From the NCBI GenBank assembly GCA_937916485.1, contig CALFSV010000175.1, positions 1-16,344 on the forward strand: a DNA stretch of 16,344 bases, written 5' to 3'. The notes under the pieces are model-generated. The model saw nothing but the letters and a program-made list of their open reading frames with translations, was not told the DNA's origin and made no database searches. This DNA is from an uncultured Paracoccaceae bacterium. Lineage in GTDB: Bacteria > Pseudomonadota > Alphaproteobacteria > Rhodobacterales > Rhodobacteraceae. This document shows, piece by piece, positions 6,027 through 13,632 of this stretch; positions within the stretch are counted from its first letter, which is position 1, and each line of letters opens with the position of its first letter. A program made the position numbers and the translations under genes.

Positions 6027-9000
6027 TCTGCTTTTCCCCTGCCTTGTCAAAGAACACCTGATCGACGATCCGGGCCTGAACGGCGGTCCCGTCCAGCTTT
6101 GGGAACTCGATCACTTCGCCCATCCGGTCCGGGCCATTCAGCACCAGCCCCATGGCGATCCCCTTGCCAAGGGTCGGCGACATATAGGTCGAGGTGACGC
6201 GCCCCTGGGTATTGCGCTGGCCGTTTCCGTTGTTGCCCGGCGCCACTGCATAGGCCCCGTCAGGCAGAACCGAACCGTCCAAAGTCTCAAGGCCCACAAG
6301 CTTCCAGCGGTTGGGGGCGGTCATATGTGACCGCTCTTGCGCCCGCTTGCCCAGGAAATCCTCTTTCTTCTTTGAGATTGCCCAGGACAGGCCAAGGTCC
6401 TGCGGGATGATGGTCCCGTCAGTCTCGTCCCCGATCATGATGAAGCCCTTTTCGGCCCGCATGATATGCAAGGCTTCGGTGCCGTAAGGCATGACCCCAA
6501 ACTCTTCGCCCGCAGCCATCAAAGCCTCCCAGAAGGCAAGGCCCTGCCCGGCCGGCACCGCGATCTCGTAGCTCAGCTCGCCCGAGAAACTGATGCGGAA
6601 CACCCGCGCGCTAAAGCCGCCGATGGTGCCGTCTGCCCATTGCATGAAGGGCAATGTCTCTTTCGACACATCCATGCCCCCCAGCTTTTCCAAAAGCTTG
6701 CGGGCATTGGGGCCGACAACGGCGACCTGTGCGAACTGCTCGGTCACGTTGGCGACATAGACCTTCCAGTCCCACCATTCGCACTGCAGCCAGTCTTCCA
6801 TATGGGCATGGACCCGGTCAGCCCCGCCTGTCGTGGTGTGGCAAAGCCAGGTGTCCTCATCAATCCGGGCGACAACGCCGTCGTCCATCAGGAACCCGTT
6901 TTCCGAACACATCAGGCCGTAGCGGCATTTGCCGACGGCAAGGTTGCTCATCATGTTGGTATACATCATGTCGAGGAACCGGCCCGCATCGGGGCCTTTG
7001 ACAATCAGCTTGCCGAGGGTCGAGGCGTCCAGCAGGCCCATCGCCTTGCGGGTGTTGTTGACCTCGCGGGCGACGGCGTCATGGGTGCTTTCGCCCTTGC
7101 GGACAAAGGCATAGGGGCGATGCCACTGGCCGACAGGCTCAAACTCGGCCCCGTGTTCGGCATGCCAATCGTGCATCGGCGTCTTGCGGACCGGTTGGAA
7201 CAAATCCCCCTTGGCCACGCCCGCAATCGCGGCCAGCGTGATGGGGGTATAGGGCGGGCGGAAGGTGGTCGTGCCCACATTCGGGATCGCCGCCCCCAGC
7301 GCGTCGGACAGAACCGCCAGACCGTTGATATTGCTCAACTTGCCCTGATCGGTCGCCATGCCAAGTGTGGTGTAGCGCTTGGCATGTTCCACGCTTTCAT
7401 AGCCTTCGCGGGCGGCCAGCTGCACGTCCGACACCTTGACGTCGTTCTGGTAGTCCAGCCACATCTTTTCGCGCAGGCTGATCCCCGCACCCTGCGGCAT
7501 CATCCAGACCGGGCTGATCGGCCCTTCTGCTGGGTCAGAACCTGCTGGGGCCCTGCCCTTGGGTTTGTGCCCGCTAGCCTCGGCGGCGGAGTTTCCCGCT
7601 GCAAAGGCATCCGTCAAAACATCCGCCGTCTGCAATGCCCCGTTAGCCGTGCCGCCGGGCAGGACGAACACCGCGCCATCGGCGCCGGTCGGCCCACGCG
7701 CCGCATCGGGGCGGAACATGACCTTTTCGTCGTCCCAGACCAGCTTGCCCCCGCAATGGGACCACAGGTGCACGACAGGCGACCAGCCGCCCGACATGGC
7801 GACGGCATCGCAGGCGATCTCTTCCAGCACCGCGCCTTCGCCCGCCTGGGCACAGATGGCGACGCCAGTGACGCGCTTGCCGCCCTTGACCTTGGCGATG
7901 CCTTTGCCGGTCTCGACCCTGATACCCATCTCGCGGGCGGTCTGGATCAGCTCGCCCGAAGGTGAGGGGCGGGCATCGACGATGCAAGGCACGACAAGGC
8001 CCGCGGCCTTCAGTGCGATGGCGGTCCGATAGGCGTCATCGTTGTTGGTGACGACCACCGTCCGGTCGCCCGCGCTTATGGCATAGTTGACCACATAGTC
8101 GCGCAGGGCAGAGGCGAGCATCACGCCCGGAATATCGTTGCCCGCAAAGGACAGGGGCCGTTCGATGGCGCCTGTGCAGGTGATCACCCGCGCCGTGCGG
8201 ACCTGCCATAGCCGCTGGCGCGGCCCGGCAAGGGTCGGGTCATGTTCGGTCAGTTTCTCATAGGCCAGCACATAGCCGTGGTCGTAGACCCCTGCCCCCA
8301 TCATGCGCAGGCGCATCTGGACATTGGGCATCTGGCCAAGGGCGGCCACGGTTTCGTCGATCCACTCTTGCGCGGGCTTGCCGTCGATCTGGGGCTGGTC
8401 CACCCCGGCGCGGCCGCCCCAATGGGCGGTTTGCTCGATCAACAGGACCCGGGCGCCGGCCTGACCGGCGGCCATAGCAGCGGCGAGACCAGCGATACCA
8501 CCGCCGACCACCAGGACGTCAACATGGACGTGAAAGTGTTCGTAGGTGTCGGTATCGCGGTCCTTGGGTGCTTTGCCCAGGCCGGCCGACTGGCGAATGA
8601 ACGGCTCGTAGATATGTTTCCAGAACGACCGGGGATGGATGAACATCTTGTAGTAGAACCCGGCGGGCAGGAACCGGGACAGCCGCGCGTTGACCGCGCC
8701 CACGTCGAACTCAAGGCTGGGCCAGTGGTTCTGGCTTGCTGCCGTCAGCCCGTCGAACAGCTCTGTCGTGGTGACGCGCTGGTTGGGCTCGAATTTCGCG
8801 CCCGTGCCAAGGTTCACAAGCCCATTGGGTTCTTCTGCGCCCGAGGCCACGACGCCGCGCGGACGGTGATACTTGAACGACCGGCCGACCAACATCTGGT
8901 CATTGGCCAGAAGCGCCGAAGCGATGGTATCGCCCGCCAGCCCGCGCAGCCTTTTGCCGTTGAAGTCGAATGAAACGGGACGGGCGCGGTCGACAAACCG

Positions 9001-9027
9001 CCCCCCCGTCGACAGACGCGTGCTCAT
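6019..9027 (-). CDS. soxA: Sarcosine oxidase subunit alpha
   Basis: This is the large catalytic subunit, 1002 residues and full length for the family. Near the N-terminus is a ferredoxin-like segment without cluster cysteines (GRSFKYHRPRGVVASGAEEP, about residues 49-68). A Rossmann NAD-binding motif GGGIAG lies at 175-180. The C-terminal 400 residues resemble the aminomethyltransferase GcvT (YGLMCSENGFLMDDGV, VVGPNARKLLEKLGG), where tetrahydrofolate accepts the methylene group. The complex oxidises sarcosine to glycine and 5,10-methylene-THF and makes hydrogen peroxide. ATG 9027 overlaps the soxD stop as ATGA, with GGAGG upstream. A more upstream start at 9048 would overlap soxD more and lacks a better ribosome site. 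A short Ala/Gly/Pro-rich linker near residues 475-500 separates the two halves. Confidence 0.96.
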   Translation of the reverse strand: MSTRLSTGGRFVDRARPVSFDFNGKRLRGLAGDTIASALLANDQMLVGRSFKYHRPRGVVASGAEEPNGLVNLGTGAKFEPNQRVTTTELFDGLTAASQNHWPSLEFDVGAVNARLSRFLPAGFYYKMFIHPRSFWKHIYEPFIRQSAGLGKAPKDRDTDTYEHFHVHVDVLVVGGGIAGLAAAMAAGQAGARVLLIEQTAHWGGRAGVDQPQIDGKPAQEWIDETVAALGQMPNVQMRLRMMGAGVYDHGYVLAYEKLTEHDPTLAGPRQRLWQVRTARVITCTGAIERPLSFAGNDIPGVMLASALRDYVVNYAISAGDRTVVVTNNDDAYRTAIALKAAGLVVPCIVDARPSPSGELIQTAREMGIRVETGKGIAKVKGGKRVTGVAICAQAGEGAVLEEIACDAVAMSGGWSPVVHLWSHCGGKLVWDDEKVMFRPDAARGPTGADGAVFVLPGGTANGALQTADVLTDAFAAGNSAAEASGHKPKGRAPAGSDPAEGPISPVWMMPQGAGISLREKMWLDYQNDVKVSDVQLAAREGYESVEHAKRYTTLGMATDQGKLSNINGLAVLSDALGAAIPNVGTTTFRPPYTPITLAAIAGVAKGDLFQPVRKTPMHDWHAEHGAEFEPVGQWHRPYAFVRKGESTHDAVAREVNNTRKAMGLLDASTLGKLIVKGPDAGRFLDMMYTNMMSNLAVGKCRYGLMCSENGFLMDDGVVARIDEDTWLCHTTTGGADRVHAHMEDWLQCEWWDWKVYVANVTEQFAQVAVVGPNARKLLEKLGGMDVSKETLPFMQWADGTIGGFSARVFRISFSGELSYEIAVPAGQGLAFWEALMAAGEEFGVMPYGTEALHIMRAEKGFIMIGDETDGTIIPQDLGLSWAISKKKEDFLGKRAQERSHMTAPNRWKLVGLETLDGSVLPDGAYAVAPGNNGNGQRNTQGRVTSTYMSPTLGKGIAMGLVLNGPDRMGEVIEFPKLDGTAVQARIVDQVFFDKAGEKQNV

Positions 9028-9353
9028 GAAAAGAGCCTCCATGTCCAACCCGGCCGCTTGCCGGATATCTTGTCCTTGATCTCTTGCGGCGGCTCGGTGG
9101 TCTGGGCGGGATAGGTGCCAAAGACTTCAAGCGTGGTGGTGCAGCGGGCGGCAAGAAACCACTTTCCGCAGCCATAAGCGTGCCGCCAGCGTTCAAAATG
9201 CATGCCTTTGGGGTTCTCGCGCTTGAACAGGTAGTCCTCGAACGCCTCGTCCTCCGAGCCGGGGCCGAACCGCTTGAGATGCGCCTCGCCGCCGGGGGCA
9301 AGCTCGGTCTCGTCGGCATGAACGCCGCAATAGGGGCAGGTGAGTGTCAGCAT
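9024..9353 (-). CDS. soxD: Sarcosine oxidase subunit delta
   Basis: The protein has 109 residues, the typical length. The zinc site of the delta subunit is intact: Cys6 and Cys9 in CPYCG, and His58 and Cys62 in RHAYGCGKWF. The conserved HFERWRHAYGCGKWFLAAR block is the strongest family marker. This subunit is structural and sits against alpha in the cytoplasmic complex. ATG 9353 is preceded by GAGGG about 9 nt upstream. It lies 46 bp after soxB and overlaps soxA by 4 bp. Confidence 0.95.
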   Translation of the reverse strand: MLTLTCPYCGVHADETELAPGGEAHLKRFGPGSEDEAFEDYLFKRENPKGMHFERWRHAYGCGKWFLAARCTTTLEVFGTYPAQTTEPPQEIKDKISGKRPGWTWRLFS

Positions 9354-9399
9354 GGGCGGAACCCTCGTGTCAGGTGAAAGGCCAGGGCGATGGGATAGG

Positions 9400-10650
9400 T
9401 CAATGCGCCACCCCCGCCGCCACGCTTTCGTCGATGAATTTGCCGGCGCGGAACCGGTCCATTGTGAACTCGGCCGCCAAAGGACCCGGTTCGCCCTTGG
9501 CCATCAGTTCGGCCATCGCCCAGCCAGAGCCGGGGATCGCCTTGAAACCGCCCGTCCCCCAGCCGCAGTTGACAAAGATATTGCCCACCGGCGTCTTGGA
9601 GATAATCGGAGAGCGGTCGCCAGTCATATCCACGATCCCGCCCCACTGGCGCAGCATCTTGAGGCGCGAGATCATCGGAAAGGTCTCGACCAGCGCCCGG
9701 ACCGTTTCCTCGATATGATGGAACGATCCACGCTGGGTATAGTTGTTGAACCCGTCGGTGCCGCCACCAATGACCATCTCGCCCTTGTCGGACTGCGACA
9801 TGTAGCCGTGAACGGTATTGGCCATGACGACCACATCCATGCAAGGCTTGATCGGTTCGCTGACAAGCGCCTGCAAGGCAAGGCTCTCGATGGGAAGGCG
9901 AAAGCCCGCCATTCCAGCCAGAACGCTGGAATGACCGGCCACGACGACGCCCAGCTTGGCGCAGGAAATCTCGCCCTTGGTGGTGCTGACGCCGGTAACC
10001 TTGCCCTGAGACTGGTGGATGGCGGTGACTTCGCACTGCTGGATGATGTCCATTCCCATGTCCGAACAGGCTCGGGCATAGCCCCATGCCACGGCGTCAT
10101 GACGGGCCGTGCCACCCCGGGGCTGCCACAGGGCGCCCAGAACCGGATAGCGGGGACCGTCGATGTCCATGATCGGACACAGTTCCTTGACCCGCTGGGG
10201 GGATATGAACTCGGTATCCACGCCCTGCAGCTTGTTGGCATATGCGGTGCGCTGGTAGCCGCGGATCTCGTGCTGGGTCTGGGCCAGCATCATGACGCCA
10301 CGGGGGCTGAACATGACGTTGTAGTTCAGGTCCTGGCTAAGACCTTCGTAAAGAGAGCGCGACTTTTCGTAGATCGCAGCGGACGGGTCCTGCAGATAGT
10401 TCGACCGAATGATCGTGGTATTGCGGCCCGTGTTGCCGCCACCCAGCCAACCCTTTTCAAGGATCGCCACGTTGCGGATGCCGTGGTTCTTGCCAAGGTA
10501 GTAGGCGGTCGCCAGCCCGTGGCCCCCGGCGCCGACGATGATGGCGTCGTATTTTGCCTTTGGCGCAGGCGAGGCCCAGGCCCGTTCCCACCCCAGATGA
10601 TGGCGGGCGGCCTCGCGGGCGATGGCAAAGACGGAATAGCGTTTCTTCAA
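9400..10650 (-). CDS. soxB: Sarcosine oxidase subunit beta
   Basis: This is an FAD- and FMN-containing subunit that performs the oxidation of sarcosine. The protein has 416 residues when started at TTG 10650. I chose that start because GGGGGA lies 6 nt upstream and because family members begin M-K-(K)-R-Y-S. An ATG at 10677 would add nine residues, and its ribosome site is weaker. The dinucleotide-binding motif VGAGGHGLATAYYLG is at about residues 39-53. GGTARHDAVAWGY contains His184, at the position that binds FMN covalently in characterised enzymes. SQSDKGEMVIGGGTDGFNNY and VNCGWGTGGFKAIPGSG near the C-terminus are also characteristic. It is the first gene of the operon soxBDAG. A 223-bp spacer upstream separates it from divergent ccmI and should hold its promoter. 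Confidence 0.95.
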   Translation of the reverse strand: MKKRYSVFAIAREAARHHLGWERAWASPAPKAKYDAIIVGAGGHGLATAYYLGKNHGIRNVAILEKGWLGGGNTGRNTTIIRSNYLQDPSAAIYEKSRSLYEGLSQDLNYNVMFSPRGVMMLAQTQHEIRGYQRTAYANKLQGVDTEFISPQRVKELCPIMDIDGPRYPVLGALWQPRGGTARHDAVAWGYARACSDMGMDIIQQCEVTAIHQSQGKVTGVSTTKGEISCAKLGVVVAGHSSVLAGMAGFRLPIESLALQALVSEPIKPCMDVVVMANTVHGYMSQSDKGEMVIGGGTDGFNNYTQRGSFHHIEETVRALVETFPMISRLKMLRQWGGIVDMTGDRSPIISKTPVGNIFVNCGWGTGGFKAIPGSGWAMAELMAKGEPGPLAAEFTMDRFRAGKFIDESVAAGVAH

Positions 10651-10873
10651 GGCGAATCCCCCAACGGGCTGCGGCATGGACTGCGGTTCTTCCTGAACCC
10701 GGACGGCTGAATTGTTGCGACTGACTGCGTCACATGCCCCTTCGAATGCGACACCAGACTCAGTTGTCGCGGTATAGCCTTATCCTCGGGCCGGACGAAA
10801 GGCCGCGCCCCCTTTCGCCGAGGGCACTTGATGCGTAAGTAACGACCAGAATTCAGCCAAAAGGGCCCACCCG
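10651..10873. other. Divergent regulatory spacer between soxB and ccmI
   Basis: The spacer is 223 bp long with no defensible gene. It must contain promoters for both soxBDAG and ccmI. I found no pair of -35/-10 hexamers on either strand good enough to call. CTATAC on the minus strand (about 10775-10770) is the best -10-like element, but its -35 partner is poor. No strong inverted repeat for a regulator was seen. Confidence 0.6.
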
Positions 10874-12112
10874 ATGCTTTTCTGGATCATTTGCGCGATC
10901 ATGGCCGCCGTTGTGGCGGCTTTGCTCCTTGTTCCGATGTTTCGCGGCGGCAAAGATGCTGTCGCCGATGCACAGGATGTGGCGATATATCGCGACCAAT
11001 TGACCGAGATTGACCGCGATCTGGCCCGGGGCACCCTAAGCCCCGACGAGGCCGAGCGGACGCGGACCGAAGTGTCGCGCCGCTTGCTGGCCGCCGATGC
11101 CGCTGGCAAGCGCAGCCTGACCGAGGCCCCAGCCCGCGCTACAACAGCGATGGCGGTGGTGGCGGCGGCTGTGGTGGTCGGCGGCGCGCTTTGGACCTAC
11201 GACCGGCTTGGCGCACCGGGGTATCCCGATATCCCGCTGGCGCAACGGATCGCGGACAGCCAGACCTTCCGCGAAGGCCGGATGAGCCAGGCGCAGGCTG
11301 AACAAGCCGTGGCCGAGGCCCGGCTTGCGGCCGACGGGATCGGTGCCGCAGCCACCCCCGACATGCCCGCCGACTACCTCGCCATGGTCGAGGAACTGCG
11401 CCAGATCGTGCCCACCCGCTCGGATGACCTGCGCGGCTGGGCGCTTCTGGCACTGCACGAGGCCCGTCTTGGACAATTCGGCGCAGCAGCGCGGGCGCAA
11501 GAGCGGGTCCTGCAACTGCGCGGGATTGACGCCACGGATGAAGATCGTATGGCGCTTGTCGACCGGATGGTTGCAGCCGCAGAAGGGTTCGTCTCGCCCG
11601 AGACCGAGGCGATCCTGCGTGACGTGCTGGGCCGAGACGACACCAACTTGGGCGCGCGCTACTACTACGGCTTGCTCTACGCCCAGACCGACCGGCCCGA
11701 CCTGGCCTTCCGCCTGTGGCGGGACGTGATCAACGAAGGCGGGCGGGATGACCCCTATGTACAACTGGCCCGGGTCCAGGTCGAGGATGCGGCCTTTCGG
11801 GCCGGTGTCGAATATACGTTGCCCCCCGAACGCGGCCCCGATGCGGATGCCTTGGCCGCCGCCCGCGACATGAGCGCGGAGGACCAGCAGGCCATGATCG
11901 AAGGCATGGTGGCCCAGCTGTCGGACCGGTTGGCAACACAAGGCGGCACCGCCGACGAATGGGCCCGCCTGATCGCAGCCTACGGCGTGCTGGGCGATAC
12001 CGAGCAGGCGGAGGCGATCTGGCGCGAGGCACGCGAAGTCTTTGCCACCTCTGCCCCCGCGATGGAGGTCATCTCGCAAGCGGCCGAACGGGCGGGTATC
12101 GCCGTCCAATGA
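10874..12112 (+). CDS. ccmI: c-type cytochrome biogenesis protein CcmI
   Basis: The protein has 412 residues and acts in cytochrome c maturation system I, where it holds apocytochrome c for haem attachment by the CcmF/H complex. There are two membrane segments, residues about 3-22 and 92-107. A short loop with the family-typical LTEIDRDLARGTLSPDEAERTRTEVSRRLL lies between them. After the second segment comes RLGAPGYPDIPL, a hallmark of CcmI, then a long TPR-rich periplasmic part. ATG 10874 follows AAAAGGG. The gene stands apart from other ccm genes here. Its stop overlaps the ruvX start as ATGA, so the two are probably co-transcribed and translationally coupled. Confidence 0.92.
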   Translation: MLFWIICAIMAAVVAALLLVPMFRGGKDAVADAQDVAIYRDQLTEIDRDLARGTLSPDEAERTRTEVSRRLLAADAAGKRSLTEAPARATTAMAVVAAAVVVGGALWTYDRLGAPGYPDIPLAQRIADSQTFREGRMSQAQAEQAVAEARLAADGIGAAATPDMPADYLAMVEELRQIVPTRSDDLRGWALLALHEARLGQFGAAARAQERVLQLRGIDATDEDRMALVDRMVAAAEGFVSPETEAILRDVLGRDDTNLGARYYYGLLYAQTDRPDLAFRLWRDVINEGGRDDPYVQLARVQVEDAAFRAGVEYTLPPERGPDADALAAARDMSAEDQQAMIEGMVAQLSDRLATQGGTADEWARLIAAYGVLGDTEQAEAIWREAREVFATSAPAMEVISQAAERAGIAVQ

Positions 12113-12585
12113 TCTGCGAAACGCCCGAAGACTTTGCCGCTGCCCTGCCCCGCGATGCCGCCATCACCGGGCTGGATCTGGGCACCGTCACGATCGGTGT
12201 TGCCGTGTCAGACCGCATGCTGTCCGTGGCAAGCCCGCTTGAAACCATCAAGCGGCGCAAATTCGGCCTTGATGCCGCAAGGCTGCTCGAGATCGTGGCC
12301 GCCCGCGAGATCGGCGGCATTGTCCTCGGCCTGCCGCGCAACATGGATGGCAGCGAAGGGCCTCGGGCGCAGTCCACCCGCGCCTTTGCCCGCAACCTTG
12401 AACGGCTGACGCCCCTGCCGATCACCTTCTGGGACGAACGTCTGTCCACCGTCGCCGCCGAACGCGCCCTGCTTGAGGCGGATACGACACGAAAACGTCG
12501 CGCAGAGGTGATCGACCACGTCGCGGCAGCCTATATCCTGCAAGGCATACTGGACCGCCTGGCCCATCTGAGGAGAAACGCATGA
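12109..12585 (+). CDS. ruvX: RuvX/YqgF family protein (putative Holliday junction resolvase; 16S pre-rRNA processing)
   Basis: The protein has 158 residues and an RNase H-like fold. Three acidic positions expected in the active site are present: Asp23 in GLDLGTVTIGVAVSD, Glu110 in FWDERLSTVAAERAL and Asp136 in RRAEVIDHVAAAYIL. GLPRNMDGSEG (74-84) is the family signature. The E. coli homologue helps mature the 5' end of 16S rRNA, and other members cut branched DNA; either role is possible. ATG 12109 overlaps the ccmI stop by 4 bp. A longer frame starting upstream inside ccmI lacks support. The stop overlaps the next gene as ATGA. Confidence 0.94.
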   Translation: MICETPEDFAAALPRDAAITGLDLGTVTIGVAVSDRMLSVASPLETIKRRKFGLDAARLLEIVAAREIGGIVLGLPRNMDGSEGPRAQSTRAFARNLERLTPLPITFWDERLSTVAAERALLEADTTRKRRAEVIDHVAAAYILQGILDRLAHLRRNA

Positions 12586-12830
12586 CGCAGCAAGATCCGA
12601 CCGACAAGGTCTGGGCCCGGGCCGAGATCGAAAGCCCCTGCATCAAGATCTGCGTGATCCACCCCGCCACCCGGCTGTGCACCGGTTGTCTGCGTTCCAT
12701 CGACGAGATCGGGGCATGGAGCCGGATGACGCCGGACATGCGCAGCGCCATCATGGCAGAGCTGACCGAGAGGGGCAGCCTCCTCAAGAAGCGGCGCGGC
12801 GGACGGGCGGCCCGGCTGGAACAGCTTTGA
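12582..12830 (+). CDS. DUF1289 domain protein (small Cys-rich protein)
   Basis: The protein has 82 residues and four cysteines spaced C-x3-C-x8-C-x2-C (Cys20, 24, 33, 36) within SPCIKICVIHPATRLCTGCL. This matches DUF1289, a small family suspected of binding a metal, followed by GAWSRM and a basic tail. The function is unknown. ATG 12582 overlaps the ruvX stop by 4 bp and has GAGGAG upstream, so it closes the ccmI-ruvX unit. It ends directly before a perfect palindrome. Confidence 0.9.
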   Translation: MTQQDPTDKVWARAEIESPCIKICVIHPATRLCTGCLRSIDEIGAWSRMTPDMRSAIMAELTERGSLLKKRRGGRAARLEQL

Positions 12831-12831
12831 C

Positions 12832-12857
12832 GTAAGGTGGGTCCGGACCCACCTTAC
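12832..12857. terminator. 26-bp perfect palindrome between convergent genes, likely bidirectional terminator
   Basis: The half-site GTAAGGTGGGTCC is followed directly by its exact reverse complement. As RNA it would form an 11-bp stem with a CCGG loop from either strand. It starts one base after the DUF1289 stop codon, and its right arm contains the TAA stop of the PhyH-like gene (12856-12854). Neither side has a T run, so it is not a classical intrinsic terminator. The terminator role is inferred from its position. Confidence 0.7.
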
Positions 12858-13627
12858 CCCAACCATCCCCCGATATCGTCCAGCAAGGGCCGGAAATAGG
12901 CCACCATCCGTTGCCCACCGCTCGACCAGGCTCCATTGCCCCAAGGTGCTACACCGTGAATCGCCAACCGGTGGACCAGCATGGCCTGCCCCGGCAACAC
13001 CGGCAACGCGCGCCTTGGACAGGCCTCAAAGACCCGGGCCCGAACGGCCTTGTACGCCTCGGTCACGTCGACTGAGGCCCAGTCCCGGGGCTCAAGTCCC
13101 CGAAACACCTCCTCAAAGGCCTCCCGGATCATCCGGTGACTGCCTTCCCAGACCACCAGTGGACTGGCCCCCGGCGCCACCGCGTTCAGCGGCAGGCCAA
13201 GGATGAAGGCATGCGGCTCTATCAGATGCCGCCGCTTTTGTGGCCCAAGGGGCAGTAACCCGTCCAGATGGGCCGCGTCCCTGTGCCGGCGAAAGGCATG
13301 GGCGGCGTCGCTTTCCGTCGGATCCCGCCCCGGATAGCCGGGCCGGACGACGGACAGCTGCGCCTTGTGCCATGCGACGGTAGGCCGAACCAGATCAGAC
13401 CAGGGGCCTTGCAGGGCGACGCCTCCAATGGCCCCGGTCGCGTCAGTCGGCAGGGCATCGACCCCGACAAACCAGGTCTTGTCATGCCGCCACCATTTGG
13501 ACTGCATGTCAGGATCGGCAAGAACATCATGTGCCGCCGCCTCTGCCGCCCGCGCCCACTGTGCCACGCCTTCGTCATAGGGAAAGACAACGTAGCCCGC
13601 GTCCTCAAGATCGGTCTGGCGGGACAT
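12854..13627 (-). CDS. PhyH-like Fe(II)/2-oxoglutarate dioxygenase family protein
   Basis: The protein has 257 residues, without signal peptide or membrane segment. It fits a phytanoyl-CoA dioxygenase-like jelly roll. The iron-binding H-x-D could be His115-Arg-Asp117 or His120-Leu-Asp122 within RRHRDAAHLDGLLP. The distal histidine is His219 or His224 in LPGQAMLVHRLAIHG. Arg240 in GGQRMVAYFRP is placed to bind 2-oxoglutarate. PHAFILGLPL and ASPLVVWEGSH are further typical segments. The substrate is unknown. The gene starts 5 bp after the dusA stop with no clear ribosome site (TGATCCGGATG), which suggests translational coupling to dusA. Its stop lies inside the palindrome shared with the convergent DUF1289 gene. 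The family call is moderate and the reaction is not predicted. Confidence 0.6.
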   Translation of the reverse strand: MSRQTDLEDAGYVVFPYDEGVAQWARAAEAAAHDVLADPDMQSKWWRHDKTWFVGVDALPTDATGAIGGVALQGPWSDLVRPTVAWHKAQLSVVRPGYPGRDPTESDAAHAFRRHRDAAHLDGLLPLGPQKRRHLIEPHAFILGLPLNAVAPGASPLVVWEGSHRMIREAFEEVFRGLEPRDWASVDVTEAYKAVRARVFEACPRRALPVLPGQAMLVHRLAIHGVAPWGNGAWSSGGQRMVAYFRPLLDDIGGWLG

Positions 13628-13632
13628 CCGGA

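Noticed and set aside
6466..7965. Open frame of 499 codons on the plus strand opposite soxA
   Set aside because: It is the antisense shadow of a strongly conserved, full-length soxA in high-GC DNA. The translation shows no family motif and is rich in His, Arg and Gly.
9340..10710. Open frame of 456 codons on the plus strand opposite soxB
   Set aside because: It is a shadow of soxB. The sense strand carries all flavoprotein motifs and the antisense product has none.
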